Assembly (NCBI RefSeq): GCF_032854445.1
Contig: NC_088307.1
Coordinates: 5,642,001-5,706,000, forward strand
Source: Liolophura sinensis
Taxonomy: Eukaryota; Mollusca; Polyplacophora; Chitonida; Chitonidae
Reading direction: 5' to 3'
DNA length: 64,000 bases
Numbering within the stretch: position 1 is the first letter of the stretch; each line of letters starts with the position of its first letter. The translations under genes and the position numbers were made by a program. A model generated the notes under the pieces. The model searched no databases and was not told the origin of the DNA. It worked only from the letters and a program-made list of their open reading frames with translations. Positions 12,884-46,388 of the stretch are shown here, piece by piece.

Positions 12884-13097
12884 CCCTAATTCTTCTAATC
12901 TGTTCACATATGAGCAAGCATCTGTGCCATTTATGCACCTTTTGAATTCAATTTTGGAGGCATGACTACACTGGGTGGGTTGGCCAATTTTAGGGCTTCA
13001 CAAAAAATACACGTTTATCACTCTACACAGAATAATGACACCAAAGTACGCTTGAATGAACACCTTGCAAACTTGCTAATTGGTTGAAGAATTACAG
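12884..13097. mobile_element. MITE, same family
   Basis: Ends cctaattcttctaatc ... ggttgaagaattacag. Interior attttggaggcatgactaca and ctacacagaataatgacacc. Confidence 0.8.
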
Positions 13098-13580
13098 AAT
13101 GAACAACAACGTTCATGCTTATCCCGGTTACTCAACCAAGTGCTGTATCTGCCTTAAAAATTTGCCCAAAACGTGCATTTATATAGGCATAAATACATGC
13201 AGGTCAGAAAATATTACTTTTCTTGCTGTAATCTACATTTTCCCAGTACAAGCAGGATATCATTCTGTCTTCCAAATAAAAAAAAACACTGTTGTATGAT
13301 CAAAAGAACTCAGGTAAAATGAGCTGATGAAACTTTAGGTCATATTCAGTAAATCTAGGAAGAATAAAGACTTTTGTTGGAACCTTTATACCGTCTACAA
13401 TACAATGTTACCTCTGAGGTAGCTCCACTATTCTTGTGGCGATGAAAATTTCAAGATCACATGACCAATCAATTACAATAACGAAAAGAAATATGTCACT
13501 GTACATGATGAATACACTTACCAGACGATTTCACATATCTTTTAAGTTACTGAAGTTATTAACTTATGGAGGAAGTATTT

Positions 13581-13586
13581 TTTATT
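13581..13586 (-). terminator. Candidate poly(A) signal of SSNA1
   Basis: TTTATT on the plus strand (AATAAA on the gene strand), about 165 bases past the stop codon. Positional inference. Confidence 0.45.
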
Positions 13587-13748
13587 TTTTACACATAAAT
13601 GTACAAAATACAACCCATATGGGTTAAAGAAAAAGGCACTGAACAAAATAACTGGCTGTGTAAGGCTGAGAATCCCAGCTGTCAGTTATCTGCCCTTGTC
13701 TGCACAGTTATCAGTGTCCGTGTGATTGAGTGAATCATGCAATGTCAG

Positions 13749-16700
13749 CTAGCTTGTCGTTGTTCTGTGTGACTGAGGCTTCTCCTTCAGGTTGTGAGAT
13801 TCCCGTTTCAGCACATTCAGCAGCGTCTGAGAACTCTCCAGTATCTGGAGGGGAAAAAATGAATTTCATTGATTTGATCTGTGATTTACAAAGTAGGATA
13901 TTGCTATTTTACTCACTGCATTAAAAAGGAAAAATGATTTGTGGCTGAGTGGTTAATACGAATTACACAGAGTGAACAGTCTTGATCACAATTAGCAGAA
14001 AAAAATAAAATATAGATGCACAGGTTAACCTGCAAGACAGGTATAAATACACGGTAAAGAATTAGCTCTAGTGATAAAGTTTCTTTCTCCAGTTAGCTAT
14101 GAGGCCTTGCGTGCTGAATTGCCATAAGATTTAGGACTACTATTAAAACCCACATCGATACTGATTTCCTCACTAAATCCCTCAAGGACAGTAACCTAGC
14201 ACTAGCACTACAGCCATATCCGTAATGGAGGAGCCAACGAAAAATACTGTTGTACATAACTCTTATCTTGCTGTACAGTGAAAAACTCTTGTCCTTAACA
14301 GGGAATGTGTGGATTGTTCCTCTTTCACTGTTTCTTGAATCTTGGTGACAATAAGCAGTCACTTTTAAGTCACTTGACCCTTCCACTAAGATGGTGTGTC
14401 AGTAACTTGCCAAAGGTTGGTGGTTAACACCAGACACTCCAGTTTCCTACACAACTTAGTCATGGACAAAATTTTAGTTCGTTGTTTAATAGTTCATATT
14501 TGGTTCAAAACCAGATGAGAAATTGGCACACGTACATGTAGCAAGGATCAATTCATCCGTTCTGGTCTTTACTATTTCACACGAAGCTGAGAGAAATTTC
14601 CAGTTCAGGTATTAAACATTTTTTAATACCCATGTAAATGCAACAATTCTTGAAAACTGGTCTTTAATTTTACTGCACAGAATGGCTATAATACTGGAAT
14701 TCAATTGGATTTATTTCATGTACCTCAATTAAAATGATACCAGTATATAGTTCAATAACTGATCCTTTAAGACAACTGCCAGATAAAGACGACATTAGCA
14801 TGATGCGTGAAGTTCAATGATGAATTTTGTTGAAACTCAAAATTGAATAAATTCCACAGCATTTTGTGCCAAGGCAATTCCACACAATTTTTAAAATGCC
14901 CACTCTGTAACCGACCACATCAGATGTCAATGGATGAGCCATCACATCTGCTCCCAAAACATTACATGTGAAAATGTGGGAGAATAACAGACTGATTCTA
15001 TAACTGACAATGAGTGGTTCGAGGACAAGCTACACAGCAAAGGTTCAAATCCGAGTAAAACACAGTTTTCTTCAGTGACTTTGCAGTGCATGTGTACTAC
15101 ACAGATGATTAATGAGCACACACACTGATAATGGGGAACTCCTAAAACTCCTTCTCAGTCTGTATCAAGACGGTCCAAAGCTGTGAACTCATTATTTCTT
15201 CCCTTTATTACATTACAATTATCAGTGCATGTGTACTACACAGGTGATTAATGAGCACACACACTGATAATGGGGAACTCCTAAAATTCCTTCTCAGTCT
15301 GTATCAAGACGGTCCAAAGCTGTGAACTCATTATTTCTTCCCTTTATTACATTACAATTATCAGTGCATGTGTACTACACAGGTGATTAATGAGCACACA
15401 CACTGATAATGGGGAACTCCTAAAATTCCTTCTCAGTCTGTATCAAGACGGTCCAAAGCTGTGAACTCATTATTTCTTCCCTTTATTACATTACAATTAT
15501 CAGTGCATGTGTGCTCATAAAACATATATGAAGTACACTCATACTGCAATGTCACAGAAGAAAATGATGCGTTCTACCATCATTTCGAACTTCTTTGTAG
15601 CTCATTCTTGAGTCTCCAATTGTGATGCAATACAGGAAAGAACAAAGACTTCATAGCTCTGGATGAGTTTGTTACACTAACAGACAGGAACTACATGTAG
15701 TTCCCCATTTATATATCGATTTTTTTATAAATGGATGTAACATTTGAATGACAAAAAATCTTTGTATTTTAGACGCTGAAATAAGTTACAAAGTTGGCCG
15801 GAACCATGTTGTTTATAACGTGTACACCATCTGTTTATACACACCATCTGTTTATGCAAACCATTGCCAATAATTTTCCTTTTTATCGGACGAGTCTTAA
15901 ACCTACCTTCATATAGGCAGCTTCCGTTTCTGCTATCGTACGATCAAACTCGTTTTTTGTGGCCATTTTCTTGGCCAGGCTCTCATTGACCTTGGCCATT
16001 TTTTCTGTCAGAATCCTGATGTCATTTTGTAACTTTTGCTTCTCCTCTTCCTCCAGGAGGATCTGTTTGTACAACTCATCTCTCTTGGAACATAGCTCCT
16101 CTATACCTGAAATACAATGCAGTATCTGGATTAACATACAGCTTATGTATGCCTTCACAATAAGTGTGGCTGCCTTCCTCTTCTGATGTACAAAGAGTCC
16201 TTCTGAGCACAAATCACACAGTAGATTCTTAATTACCATAAATGGTGCAAAACTTCAGTAGCATATTAGGTCTTACTCAAGGGGGCGTTTCATTGAGCTT
16301 AGAGGAATGTTTTGGGCTTTGTTTGGAAGATAGGATGATATCCCACTGGAAAAGTGTCATTTATCTATTGAAGAGTACTGGGTACTACATGTAACATCAT
16401 AAAACACATTATTTTAGGTTGCATTTTAAAGGGCCACTGACACAGTTTTAAAATCCGAACAAATACGATATTGTCTAAGGAAACTGAAAACTAGGAGAAT
16501 GCATATTTTTTGGCCTTAAATCGCTTTCTTGCCTTCTGTTAATCGGTTTTATATTTCAATCGCCAAATGCCAGTTTCATTACGTCCTCATGAAATATTCA
16601 ATGCAACCGGCACAGAATATTTAATTAACTTGTTGATCTAACCTAAGTTAAGGACCCATCCTCTACATGCTTTTATTATAACATAGCAACTGAACCAAAT

Positions 16701-17097
16701 ATAACATATAACCCAGGGAGGTGGGGGTGGTGGTGGTGGTGGTGGTGGTGGTGGGGGGGGCCTACGAATTACCCATAAGAACCCATAAGGACTTAGAATT
16801 ACCCATACGGACCTGTTTGAAGACAGAATACCGTCCGAAAGTCATTAAATTCACGTTAGAAATGTTCTCCGATGTAACTTCACTGATTTGCCATACATCA
16901 TTTTTCTTCAAGTCAGTAGACGTTTTAGAGGGAGAGTGTGATGGAAGCAAGGCTCCATATATGCACCACAACAGTGTTGTCGTTGACCGAATCGATTCTC
17001 GTGTATATAAAATGCGGAAACATGATCGTACGATAGGACACGTCTGAATTTAAAGGAGAGGCAAATATAGATATTTAAATAGGAATATGAACACCCC

Positions 17098-17136
<39 letters not shown>

Positions 17137-19956
17137 CATGTATATGTGAATGTCTGTATGTGTCTATATGTATCACCAAATGATTTATAAGTTATTTTCT
17201 TTTTCTTTTCTAATTTTTGTCTACGTACGCCTACCTATAAGGACCACATGTAAGGATTACCCATAAGTACCCATAAGGACTTAGAATTACCCATAAAGAC
17301 AAAATACTGTCCGAAAGTCGTTAAATTCATGTTGGGAATGTCCTCCAATGTACCCTCACTTATAAGTAGAAGCAAATATAGAAATTTAAATATGAATATC
17401 AACACCCCCACATATATATATATATATGTGTGTGTGTGTATCACCAACTGATTTATAAGTTATTTTGTTTTTGTTTCCTAATTTCTATCTAGATACGCCT
17501 AACCATAAGGACCATGTGTAACTAACTCTAAAACCAAACAAAAAACTCTATGTATGTATATCAAAATAGACACCTCAGAATTAATACAACAGAATCATCC
17601 ATAAACAAAACTGGTGCAAAATCAAAAAGAGTCTGTTCTTACATGAAAACATGCCCTGCATAATGACGGAAACTTAGTGATGAAACTTCAGTTTGTTTGG
17701 AGAGAACTCATCTAGCTCTTTAACTCCTCGTGCGCTATCTTTGACCTGGCTTCTTTGCAATTCTTCCCGTTTTCGGCATGGAGAAATTTACATGAGTAGC
17801 TAAAGTCTTTGTGGCTTTCATACATTTTTTTCTTGTTAAAAAGTTGAGAAATTTCTCGGCCTGTCCGTTTTCTGACAATTTACACCACACTGACTTTAAA
17901 ATGTCATACTTTTTCACCTGAGGTTTCATCACATAGTTTCCGTCGCCATGCAAGGCACGCCTCAGGTCTAACATTTGCAAATGGGTAACACTGCTTAGGT
18001 TTTCAACAAGATCAGGCATTTTTTGCACTTTCCAATTTGCTGTCAATTTCAAAATATTGTTATATAGAGATTCATAGTTGTTGTTTGTCCAAAGCTTGTC
18101 AATGTTACCCATTTGGAAAGGTTAACATACACAATGTAGCAAAAGATCATTTAAGCGTTTGTCAAAAGAACATTCAAACAGTGGAAATTTTTCAAAAAAA
18201 GGATTGAATTCAATTACATTTTTTCCACAGACAAACTCGTCTGAACTAAAAGCAAGGCCATTTTCTTCAAACAATGATCACTTTCTTTGGTGTAAAGTGA
18301 ACTGCGATCAGCAGGAACAAAATCATTATACGCTGTAATCTGCGAATTCTGTTCAGACAGCATTAATCGTTGTTGACATTGGTAAGATATATTCATCCTT
18401 TGGTTTTTATTATAAGATGATGTCCATGATGTTTTTAGGTACATGTGTTGGATGGCTTCACAAGGGCTTATCGGAGTACAAATCCAGTACGCATACATCA
18501 CTAGCGCTAATCCCTTTCACCCCCACCCTCTCTCCGCCCGGTAAGAAAAGAATCCGAAAGAGAATCCGATAAATAGTGTGAAAACAGATCACCTGCAGTT
18601 CATTTAACAATTTTATGAACACACCTCCTGGCTTGCAGGTAACATGCCTGTCTTCACTGCCTTTCATAATTTTCAGTTGATGTTAAAACAACCATATGTA
18701 AGCCCTGTAAATGCAAATGTTAACTTCAACCTATTCGTCAACATTGATAGATAGTTTTATTTTCATTGTCAAAATTGGACTGTACACAAAAAACCATTTC
18801 TCGCAGCATGCATACAGCATGCCTTTTGTGCTGAAATTGTGTGCTTATGGGTAATAATATGGAGATAACAGTCCTTATTCCACACACCTACACACAAATC
18901 AGTAAAAAAATCGTATTTCAACTGGTGATTTTAGTAGCTCCAGTTTGGTTTTAGAATGAGTATATCAACATGGTGAGCCTTTCTGTCAAAAATAACGTTC
19001 TTATGGGTAGATTTGTGGAGATAACAGGTCCTTATGGATACATGTCGACATTTGGGGAAAATTTGGGGAAAAACAAGTGTGTAGTTATTGGTGATTTCAG
19101 TATCTCCTGTTTGCTTTTAAAATAACTTTACCAACACAGTGTGTTTTTCTGTCAGAAATTGTGTCCTTATATGTGGTCCTTGTGGGTAGGTGTACACGTG
19201 TGCCTAGATAGAAATTAGAAAAGACTAACAAAATAACTTATAAATCAGTGGTGTATATATGGAGCCTTGCTTCCATCACACTGTCCCTTTAAAACGTCTA
19301 CTGATTTGAAGAAAAATGATGTATGGCAAATCCATGAGGTTACATCGGAGAACATTTCTAACGTGAATTTAATGACTTTCAGACAGTATTCTGTCTTCAA
19401 ACAGGTCCTTCTATAAATTCTAAGTCCTTATGGGTTCTTATGGGTAATTCATAGGACCGCCCAGGGGTCGGTTGAGGATATCTCATGCTACAGACATCTG
19501 TAACAACTAAACATCTAAAATAGCAGACGACTTGGGAATAAGCAAATACACAGCTATTCAAACATTTATCAAATTGAACTGCTTAATGATCCCAAACGTA
19601 ACTTATGGAAAGATGTCCTCTGACATTTAGTGGATTTAACTTCAAGTAAAATTAACTTATCGATGTAAACACCCGCCGAGAAAAGGTGGTAAATCATTTA
19701 AGGTTATGAAATATTACTTTTGGTGTTGAAATTCATATTTTTCCCGCTGAATATAATTATACTATTCCAACAAACCTCACAACACCTTCCTCTAATCAAC
19801 AGAACTCTAAGAATAAGGCAAAGTTAGGCATGAAACTTGTTCACGTTCGAAATTTTAGGTCAAACTCAGTATTTTCAAAATGAAAACAAAACGCTAGCAC
19901 TTACATTTTACGAGTTCATTGTTATAATTTTGAAGTGCTGCGCCTTGCTGTGACAT
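13749..19956 (-). CDS. SSNA1: SSNA1 (NA14) microtubule-associated coiled-coil protein, 3 exons
   Basis: Orthologue of Sjogren syndrome nuclear autoantigen 1, a small fibril-forming coiled-coil protein of centrosomes and ciliary basal bodies that remodels microtubules. Exons (minus strand): 19956-19905, 16106-15907, 13844-13749. Exon 1 encodes [17 protein letters not shown]. Exon 2 encodes [14 protein letters not shown], followed by a heptad-rich helix and the hallmark [16 protein letters not shown]. Exon 3 encodes [15 protein letters not shown] and ends at a TAG. All splice sites are GT-AG and the phases join exactly. The product has 115 residues against 119 in human, and the match runs end to end. 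Intron 1 (3.8 kb) contains a large inverted-repeat element. Intron 2 contains a 139 bp triplication. The gene faces away from DHX16, so the two may share an upstream control region. Confidence 0.95.
15084..15513. repeat. 139 bp tandem triplication in SSNA1 intron 2
   Basis: cagtgcatgtg recurs at 15084, 15223, 15362 and 15501, exactly 139 bp apart, giving 3.1 copies that are almost identical. This implies recent duplication. Confidence 0.95.
16718..16760. repeat. (GGT)n microsatellite
   Basis: Trinucleotide run at the left edge of the large element. It seems to have expanded inside the terminal repeat. Confidence 0.9.
16761..16966 (+). repeat. Left inverted terminal repeat of the large element
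   Basis: Begins cctacgaattacccataaga and ends near ctccatatatgcac. It pairs with 19250-19457. Confidence 0.8.
17098..17132. repeat. (TA)n microsatellite
   Basis: A run of alternating at inside the large element. A shorter one is at 17410-17427. Confidence 0.9.
17735..18112 (-). CDS. Unrecognised ORF inside the large inverted-repeat element
   Basis: 125 codons from [20 protein letters not shown] through [20 protein letters not shown] to KKPGQR. The composition looks coding. Upstream on the same strand, another frame reads [20 protein letters not shown] and is closed by a TAA just before this ORF, so a longer gene may have decayed. It is probably the C-terminal part of a transposon protein, but no DDE signature is visible and I cannot name the family. 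Confidence 0.4.
   Translation of the reverse strand: MGNIDKLWTNNNYESLYNNILKLTANWKVQKMPDLVENLSSVTHLQMLDLRRALHGDGNYVMKPQVKKYDILKSVWCKLSENGQAEKFLNFLTRKKCMKATKTLATHVNFSMPKTGRIAKKPGQR
19250..19457 (-). repeat. Right inverted terminal repeat of the large element
   Basis: Reverse complement of the left end, including the tcattaaattcacgttagaa segment and the accca-taagg motifs. It differs by a few substitutions and short indels. Confidence 0.8.
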
Positions 19957-20286
19957 CTGGAATGTTGCGACTTCTGCTTCTAAATGTAATTTCACAATAA
20001 AATTGAACACCCACAGTTAAAACATAGATTAATTTGCTTTGAAAGTAGTCCTGTCACAGCGTGTTGAGACGGTTGCCAACCGTAAACGGTGCGAAATACG
20101 TCATCAATTTCTGTGTAACCCGCAGTCTGCTTACTACTTAGCATACTGTACCGTAAAAGTCACACTGACAGGAGATAATAAACTCCTCGCAGATTATCTT
20201 TGTTTTTTCACGTATTAGATATGATGATACTACGATACAAGCCCCCGAAGCAAGGTACCAGTCTTTCACTTTTTGGACGTATAAAA
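19957..20286. promoter_or_regulatory. Shared upstream region of SSNA1 and DHX16
   Basis: This 330 bp stretch between the SSNA1 start and the possible DHX16 leader is richer in CpG than its surroundings. It holds a CRE-like tacgtca at 20098-20104 and a short palindrome ggttgccaacc near 20071. The gttgcc half resembles an RFX X-box half-site, which would fit a ciliary gene, but the full site is not matched. Promoter function is inferred from gene layout. Confidence 0.35.
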
Positions 20287-20318
20287 ATGGCGACTTCCAT
20301 CAGCACGCGAAAATTTAG
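20287..20318 (+). promoter_or_regulatory. Possible 5' leader exon of DHX16 with an upstream ORF
   Basis: An ATGGCGACTTCC stretch ends at a plausible donor (tttag|gtaaac). Joined to the acceptor at 22816 (ttgttgtag), it would form an upstream ORF of 18 residues that stops at 22839-22841, before the DHX16 ATG. The leader intron would then contain the Tc1 element. No transcript evidence is available, so the exon is hypothetical. Confidence 0.3.
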
Positions 20319-21065
20319 GTAAACATTTGTTGTTTTGACTATTCGGTTTTGGCAAACGCACATGAAAGTCGCAGGCTGATTTAAAAAAAGTTCAGATCCA
20401 CTGAATTTAATGCATCACTAGTCCTGAAATTAAAAGGAACAGTTAGCCGAGACTTATTGGGGGTTGTCAACAAGCTTTATCTCCTAAACTGGTGTAGATA
20501 GATACTCAGATCTGCTTCTATAACGTCTTGCTGTGTTGGACTGGAACCATTATAGATGCTGGATTAACCATGGAGCCATCAGCCAAGCCCATCAGTTTCC
20601 TCCGTGAACAATTACTTGTGGTAGATGTAATGTTCAGACATTGCTAAAAATACCTTCTCATCCCAGTCTGACGCTGATTTGGGCCCATCCTCGGCCGGAC
20701 AAATGTTTGCCAAACCTAACGTCACAGCAGTCTCGGACTATAATCCTCACATCCCGTCAGTTTTATTGTGGTCATATTTAAGTTTTTGTTTTTGACGTAA
20801 CCTTATGAAATCTTGCTGATCCCAAGAATAGATGGTTGGCAGTTAAGTTTACGTATTGATGGTAAAATAGTATATAATGTAATGGAATATAATGTTGGTC
20901 AGTTCATTGAAGAATCTACTTTTCACAATAAATAACAGTTGAACGAAAACAATGACAGCAACCTAAACTTTACCACTCCCAAACAGAGACACCATGTGCC
21001 TATAAACATTCCAAAATTCAATCATCATCATCATCATCATCACCGCCCTGTTTAATGTACTGATG
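20319..21065. other. Non-coding sequence upstream of the Tc1 element
   Basis: Leader-intron or intergenic DNA. It ends in a cat-repeat and ctgtttaatgtactgatg, which recurs at 22750-22790. Confidence 0.5.
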
Positions 21066-21067
21066 TA

Positions 21068-22725
21068 CAGTCATGGAAAAAATTATTAGACCACTCATAT
21101 TTTCTTTGGTTTCTTGTTCATTTTAATGCCTGGCAACCCTAAAGGTGTATTAACCGAAGATTACAATGAATACGACAAAAATCCAGCTGATTCCATAATA
21201 CTTTGTCGTATTTGATATGCTTTAAGGTCAGTTGTATTCCTAGGGTGTATGCGAGGCAATTTCATGCTTTCCATTTACATGCAGACTTACATAAAGAGTG
21301 GTTTCCTGTTTACATGTAGGCTTACATAAATAGGGGTCTGTTGTTTATATATTAAGACGCAGCACAACTCGGTAGTTGTCAGCTCCCATAATGCCTAAAA
21401 CGAAAGAATTATGTGGAGCCAGAAAGGCAGCCATCTTGGCACAGCTGGATACTGGATTGAGCGAGCGACGAGTGGCCAAAAAACTGAAGATCTCTAAGAC
21501 AGCAGTTCATTACACCAAGAAAAAGCAAGCCGAACATGGTACTACAAAACTGCTAGCTGGTCGAGGCAGGAAACGTCTTTCTACCCTACGAGATGACCGA
21601 GCACTCATCCGGTCCTGTATCAAGAATCGTCGTCAGACCTCCAGAGACCTTAGAAATGAGTGGGCATTGTCAACAAATGTGACTTGTTCAGCAAGAACAG
21701 TTCGAAACCGACTTCTTGAAGCTGGTCTAAAGTCGCACAGGGCACGGAAGAAGCCCTTCATCAACGAGAGGCAGCGGAAGGCCCGCTTGCGTTTTGCGAG
21801 GGATCACAAGAATTGGACTGTTGATGATTCGGCTAAAGTTCTCTTCAGTGATGAATCCAATTTTGAGTTGATGCCTACTCCAGCCAACTTACTGGTTAGG
21901 AGGAAGCCTGGGGAAGCCTACAAACCAGACTGCCTTGCTCCTACTGTAAAGCATGGGGGTGGATCAGTGATGATCTGGGGTTGTTTCAGTATGGGTGGAA
22001 CAGGACAGATGCAGTTGTGTGAAGGGAGAATGAACCAAGTCACATACAGAGCTACTCTTGAAAACAGTCTTCTTCCATCAGCTGCTAAACTCTTTCCTGG
22101 CTCGAATGACTGGATTTTCCAACAAGACAATGCCCCTTGCCACACGGCAAGGTCAGTTAAAACCTGGATAGAGAACCGGAACATTCGAACCATGAATTGG
22201 CCTGCTCAGTCACCTGATCTGAATCCAATTGAAAACCTGTGGAATATTATCAAGTTCAAAATGGAGAACCACAAGCCCAAAAACAAAGCAAATTTGTTCG
22301 AATTTTTGCAACAGGAATGGGCTGCTGTGACCGCAGGGCAATGTAACAAACTGGTGGAGAGCATGCCAAGGTGCATGGCTGCAGTCATCAAAAACATTGG
22401 GCATGCAATCAAGTGCTAACTCTCGTATGAGACTGAGAGTCATGTGACTACGTGACTAGGAGACAGGAGAAAAAATGAAATGCCAAAATGTTTTTGAGAA
22501 TACAGTTGCCACATCTACAGATGTATGAACTTAAGTGATTTTGGTCATTGTCAAGAAAGTCATAGAGAACTGATAGATATCACCTCTTAAATAAAACCCT
22601 TATGAACTATTTCTGTTTTCATCACTTTCTTTGCCCAAACAAATGTTCCTTCAGTTGTGCAAGGTTTTAAAATGAACAAGAAATGGGAGAAAGCAAGGGT
22701 GGTCTAATAATTTTTTCCATGACTG
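21068..22725 (+). mobile_element. Complete Tc1/mariner (Tc1, DD34E) transposon
   Basis: The 1658 bp element is bounded by TA on both sides (21066-21067 and 22726-22727). The ends are inverted repeats starting CAGTCATGGAAAAAATTATT, identical for about 29 bp and then imperfectly paired for about 30 more. The transposase ORF is unbroken. It sits between SSNA1 and DHX16. A sequence with a cat-repeat and ctgtttaatgtactgatg occurs on both sides, so it seems to have landed in an existing duplication. Confidence 0.95.
21391..22419 (+). CDS. Tc1-family transposase, intact
   Basis: 342 residues from the ATG at 21391, the usual length for Tc1 transposases. The N-terminus has two helix-turn-helix regions (ERRVAKKLKISKTAVHY near residues 29-45, then TSRDLRNEWALSTNVTCSAR). 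The catalytic triad is visible: D in VLFSDESNFEL, D in FQQDNAPCHT and E in PDLNPIENLW, with 34 residues between the last two (DD34E). There are no stops or frameshifts, so the protein may be active or recently so. It cuts and pastes DNA at TA sites. Confidence 0.96.
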   Translation: MPKTKELCGARKAAILAQLDTGLSERRVAKKLKISKTAVHYTKKKQAEHGTTKLLAGRGRKRLSTLRDDRALIRSCIKNRRQTSRDLRNEWALSTNVTCSARTVRNRLLEAGLKSHRARKKPFINERQRKARLRFARDHKNWTVDDSAKVLFSDESNFELMPTPANLLVRRKPGEAYKPDCLAPTVKHGGGSVMIWGCFSMGGTGQMQLCEGRMNQVTYRATLENSLLPSAAKLFPGSNDWIFQQDNAPCHTARSVKTWIENRNIRTMNWPAQSPDLNPIENLWNIIKFKMENHKPKNKANLFEFLQQEWAAVTAGQCNKLVESMPRCMAAVIKNIGHAIKC

Positions 22726-22872
22726 TATCTTGTTTTTTTTATTTTCATTGTCATCATCATCATCATCGCTCTGTTTAATGTACTGATGTTGTGTTTTTTT
22801 TTTATTTTTGTTGTAGACTAACGGTAACTTTTTCAGTCTGAGTGTGGACCAGCAAAAGTGTATACAGTCACC

Positions 22873-44842
<21,970 letters not shown>

Positions 44843-45029
44843 CACGGAAATATGATACATGAGACAATGTCGTGTGGATTCAACATCAGTGTATCATTTT
44901 CACATTGAACATTTTTGTATGATGGTTGAAGATTCTCCAAAATGTAAATTTGTATATTATAAGCACATAATCCACCCCTTTGTGCATCTGATCCAAAAGT
45001 TTGATGTACATACATATGTAAATATACTA

Positions 45030-45035
45030 AATAAA
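45030..45035 (+). terminator. Candidate poly(A) signal of DHX16
   Basis: AATAAA about 190 bases downstream of the annotated stop. It is the first canonical signal after the last exon. Positional inference only. Confidence 0.5.
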
Positions 45036-46149
45036 TATTATATTAAACTTCATCATTACCAAAATTTGATGCTTCTGCTTTTTGTAGAGTTAATTTTACT
45101 CTTTTACATAGTTATGCTGTCACAGCAGTTTGATGTTGCAATAGATATGTTTATGTATATGATTTGATAAATTTGTTCCAAAGGAAAACGTGTAAATTCA
45201 AATCAGCTCTGACATCCAGCAAAAAGTTTATTTTGCACTTTATTAGCTCCCTTGTTCTGTGAATGACTGATGTCAATGTAAAAAATTTGACTGACTGTTC
45301 GAACAGCTGACAAACAGCCAAAAACAGCCAAAGTTGAAGTTTGGCATGACTGTGGCAGCATCAGTTGGTTTGTGTCATGGAGGTTTTCTGTCTCCGCCAT
45401 TCTCCAGGCCTTATCGGCAATAAGTAGTACAGTAATTCCCCAACCTTTTCGCATATGAAAGTTCAACACATTTAAAATTTGATTTTGGAGACAAAACTAC
45501 AAGGATTGGGGTGGAGCGTGTCAAGGTTTACACATAAAAAGCATAATTTTATCAGTTAACACAGAATATTGCCTTCAGAATGTACTTGAATAAACACTAT
45601 GCAAACATGCGAATAGTTTGAAGAATTTGCAGAAGTGCTCACAGTGTGTGACATTTTGTTTTTTTCAGTAGGGGTTTAATGCTGTACTCGTGAATATTTC
45701 ACTTCTAAAGCCCTGAAACCATCGTCCTCTGCCATGTGGAAAAACCTCACCATCATTTAAGCTAGGGAAAAATTAATCTGTTTTTTTTTTTTTTTTAATC
45801 AGATAGGTGTTCAAATGAAATAGTCTACTGATGGCCAATAATTTATGTCAAGGGCACCCATTTGTCCTCAGACAAAACCACCAGCCTTGGGCAAATAATG
45901 GACAAAATTTCCCACAGGGTGATGAGATTTTTACACACATATACATGTAGCAAGCCGTTGCTGTATTTTAATGACAGGTTATTAGCTTCCACCATGACGC
46001 CCCCCACCCCCCAGCCCCACAACCCCGAGAACAGAAATAGCGTGAGAATCACAAGGTTAGGAATGAAACAATAGCTTGTGTTTCTGACACAATAAAATAA
46101 ACAAATAAATAAAGCATAATGCAATATGTATATTGGTATTTTCATTAAA
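45036..46149. other. Intergenic DNA between DHX16 and the SINE
   Basis: One MITE, poly-T at about 45781, and a short diverged SINE tail near 45665. No gene seen. Confidence 0.5.
45430..45632. mobile_element. MITE, same family
   Basis: Ends cagtaattccccaacctttt ... agtttgaagaatttgcag. The interior is gattttggagacaaaactac. Confidence 0.8.
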
Positions 46150-46388
46150 GGGGCCTCCGTGGCTCAGTTGGTTAGCGCACTAGCATAATGACCCAGGAGT
46201 CTTTCACCAATGCGGTCACTGTGAGTTCAAGTCCAGCTCATGCTGCCTTCCTCTCCGCCCGTACGTGGGAAGGTTTGGCAGCAACCTGCGGATGGTCGTG
46301 GGTTTCCCCCCACCATAATGCTGACTGGCGTTGTATAAGTGAAATATTCTTGAGTACAACGTAAAACACCAATCAAATAACTAAATAA
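46150..46388 (+). mobile_element. SINE family A with exact target duplication
   Basis: Head ggggcctccgtggctcagtt to tail accaatcaaataactaaata. Both sides carry attttcattaaa (12 bp, identical), so it is a recent insertion. Confidence 0.94.

Larger units (their letters stand above)
16712..19467. mobile_element. Large inverted-repeat DNA transposon of unknown family in SSNA1 intron 1
   Basis: About 205 bp at the left (16761-16966) recurs inverted at the right (19250-19457) with high identity. The outermost bases are CCC(A/T)GGG(C/A)GGT on both sides, the left one expanded by a GGT microsatellite. An extra partial copy of the end lies at 17229-17360. The motif acccataaggac or close variants occurs about a dozen times near both ends, possibly as transposase binding sites. 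The right half has ~180 bp direct repeats (18826-19190). No clear target-site duplication was found. A degraded ORF lies inside on the minus strand. Confidence 0.72.

Noticed and set aside
19453-19475. hAT-like end (caggggtcgg)
   Set aside because: No matching partner end or 8 bp duplication; it overlaps the tip of the large inverted-repeat element.
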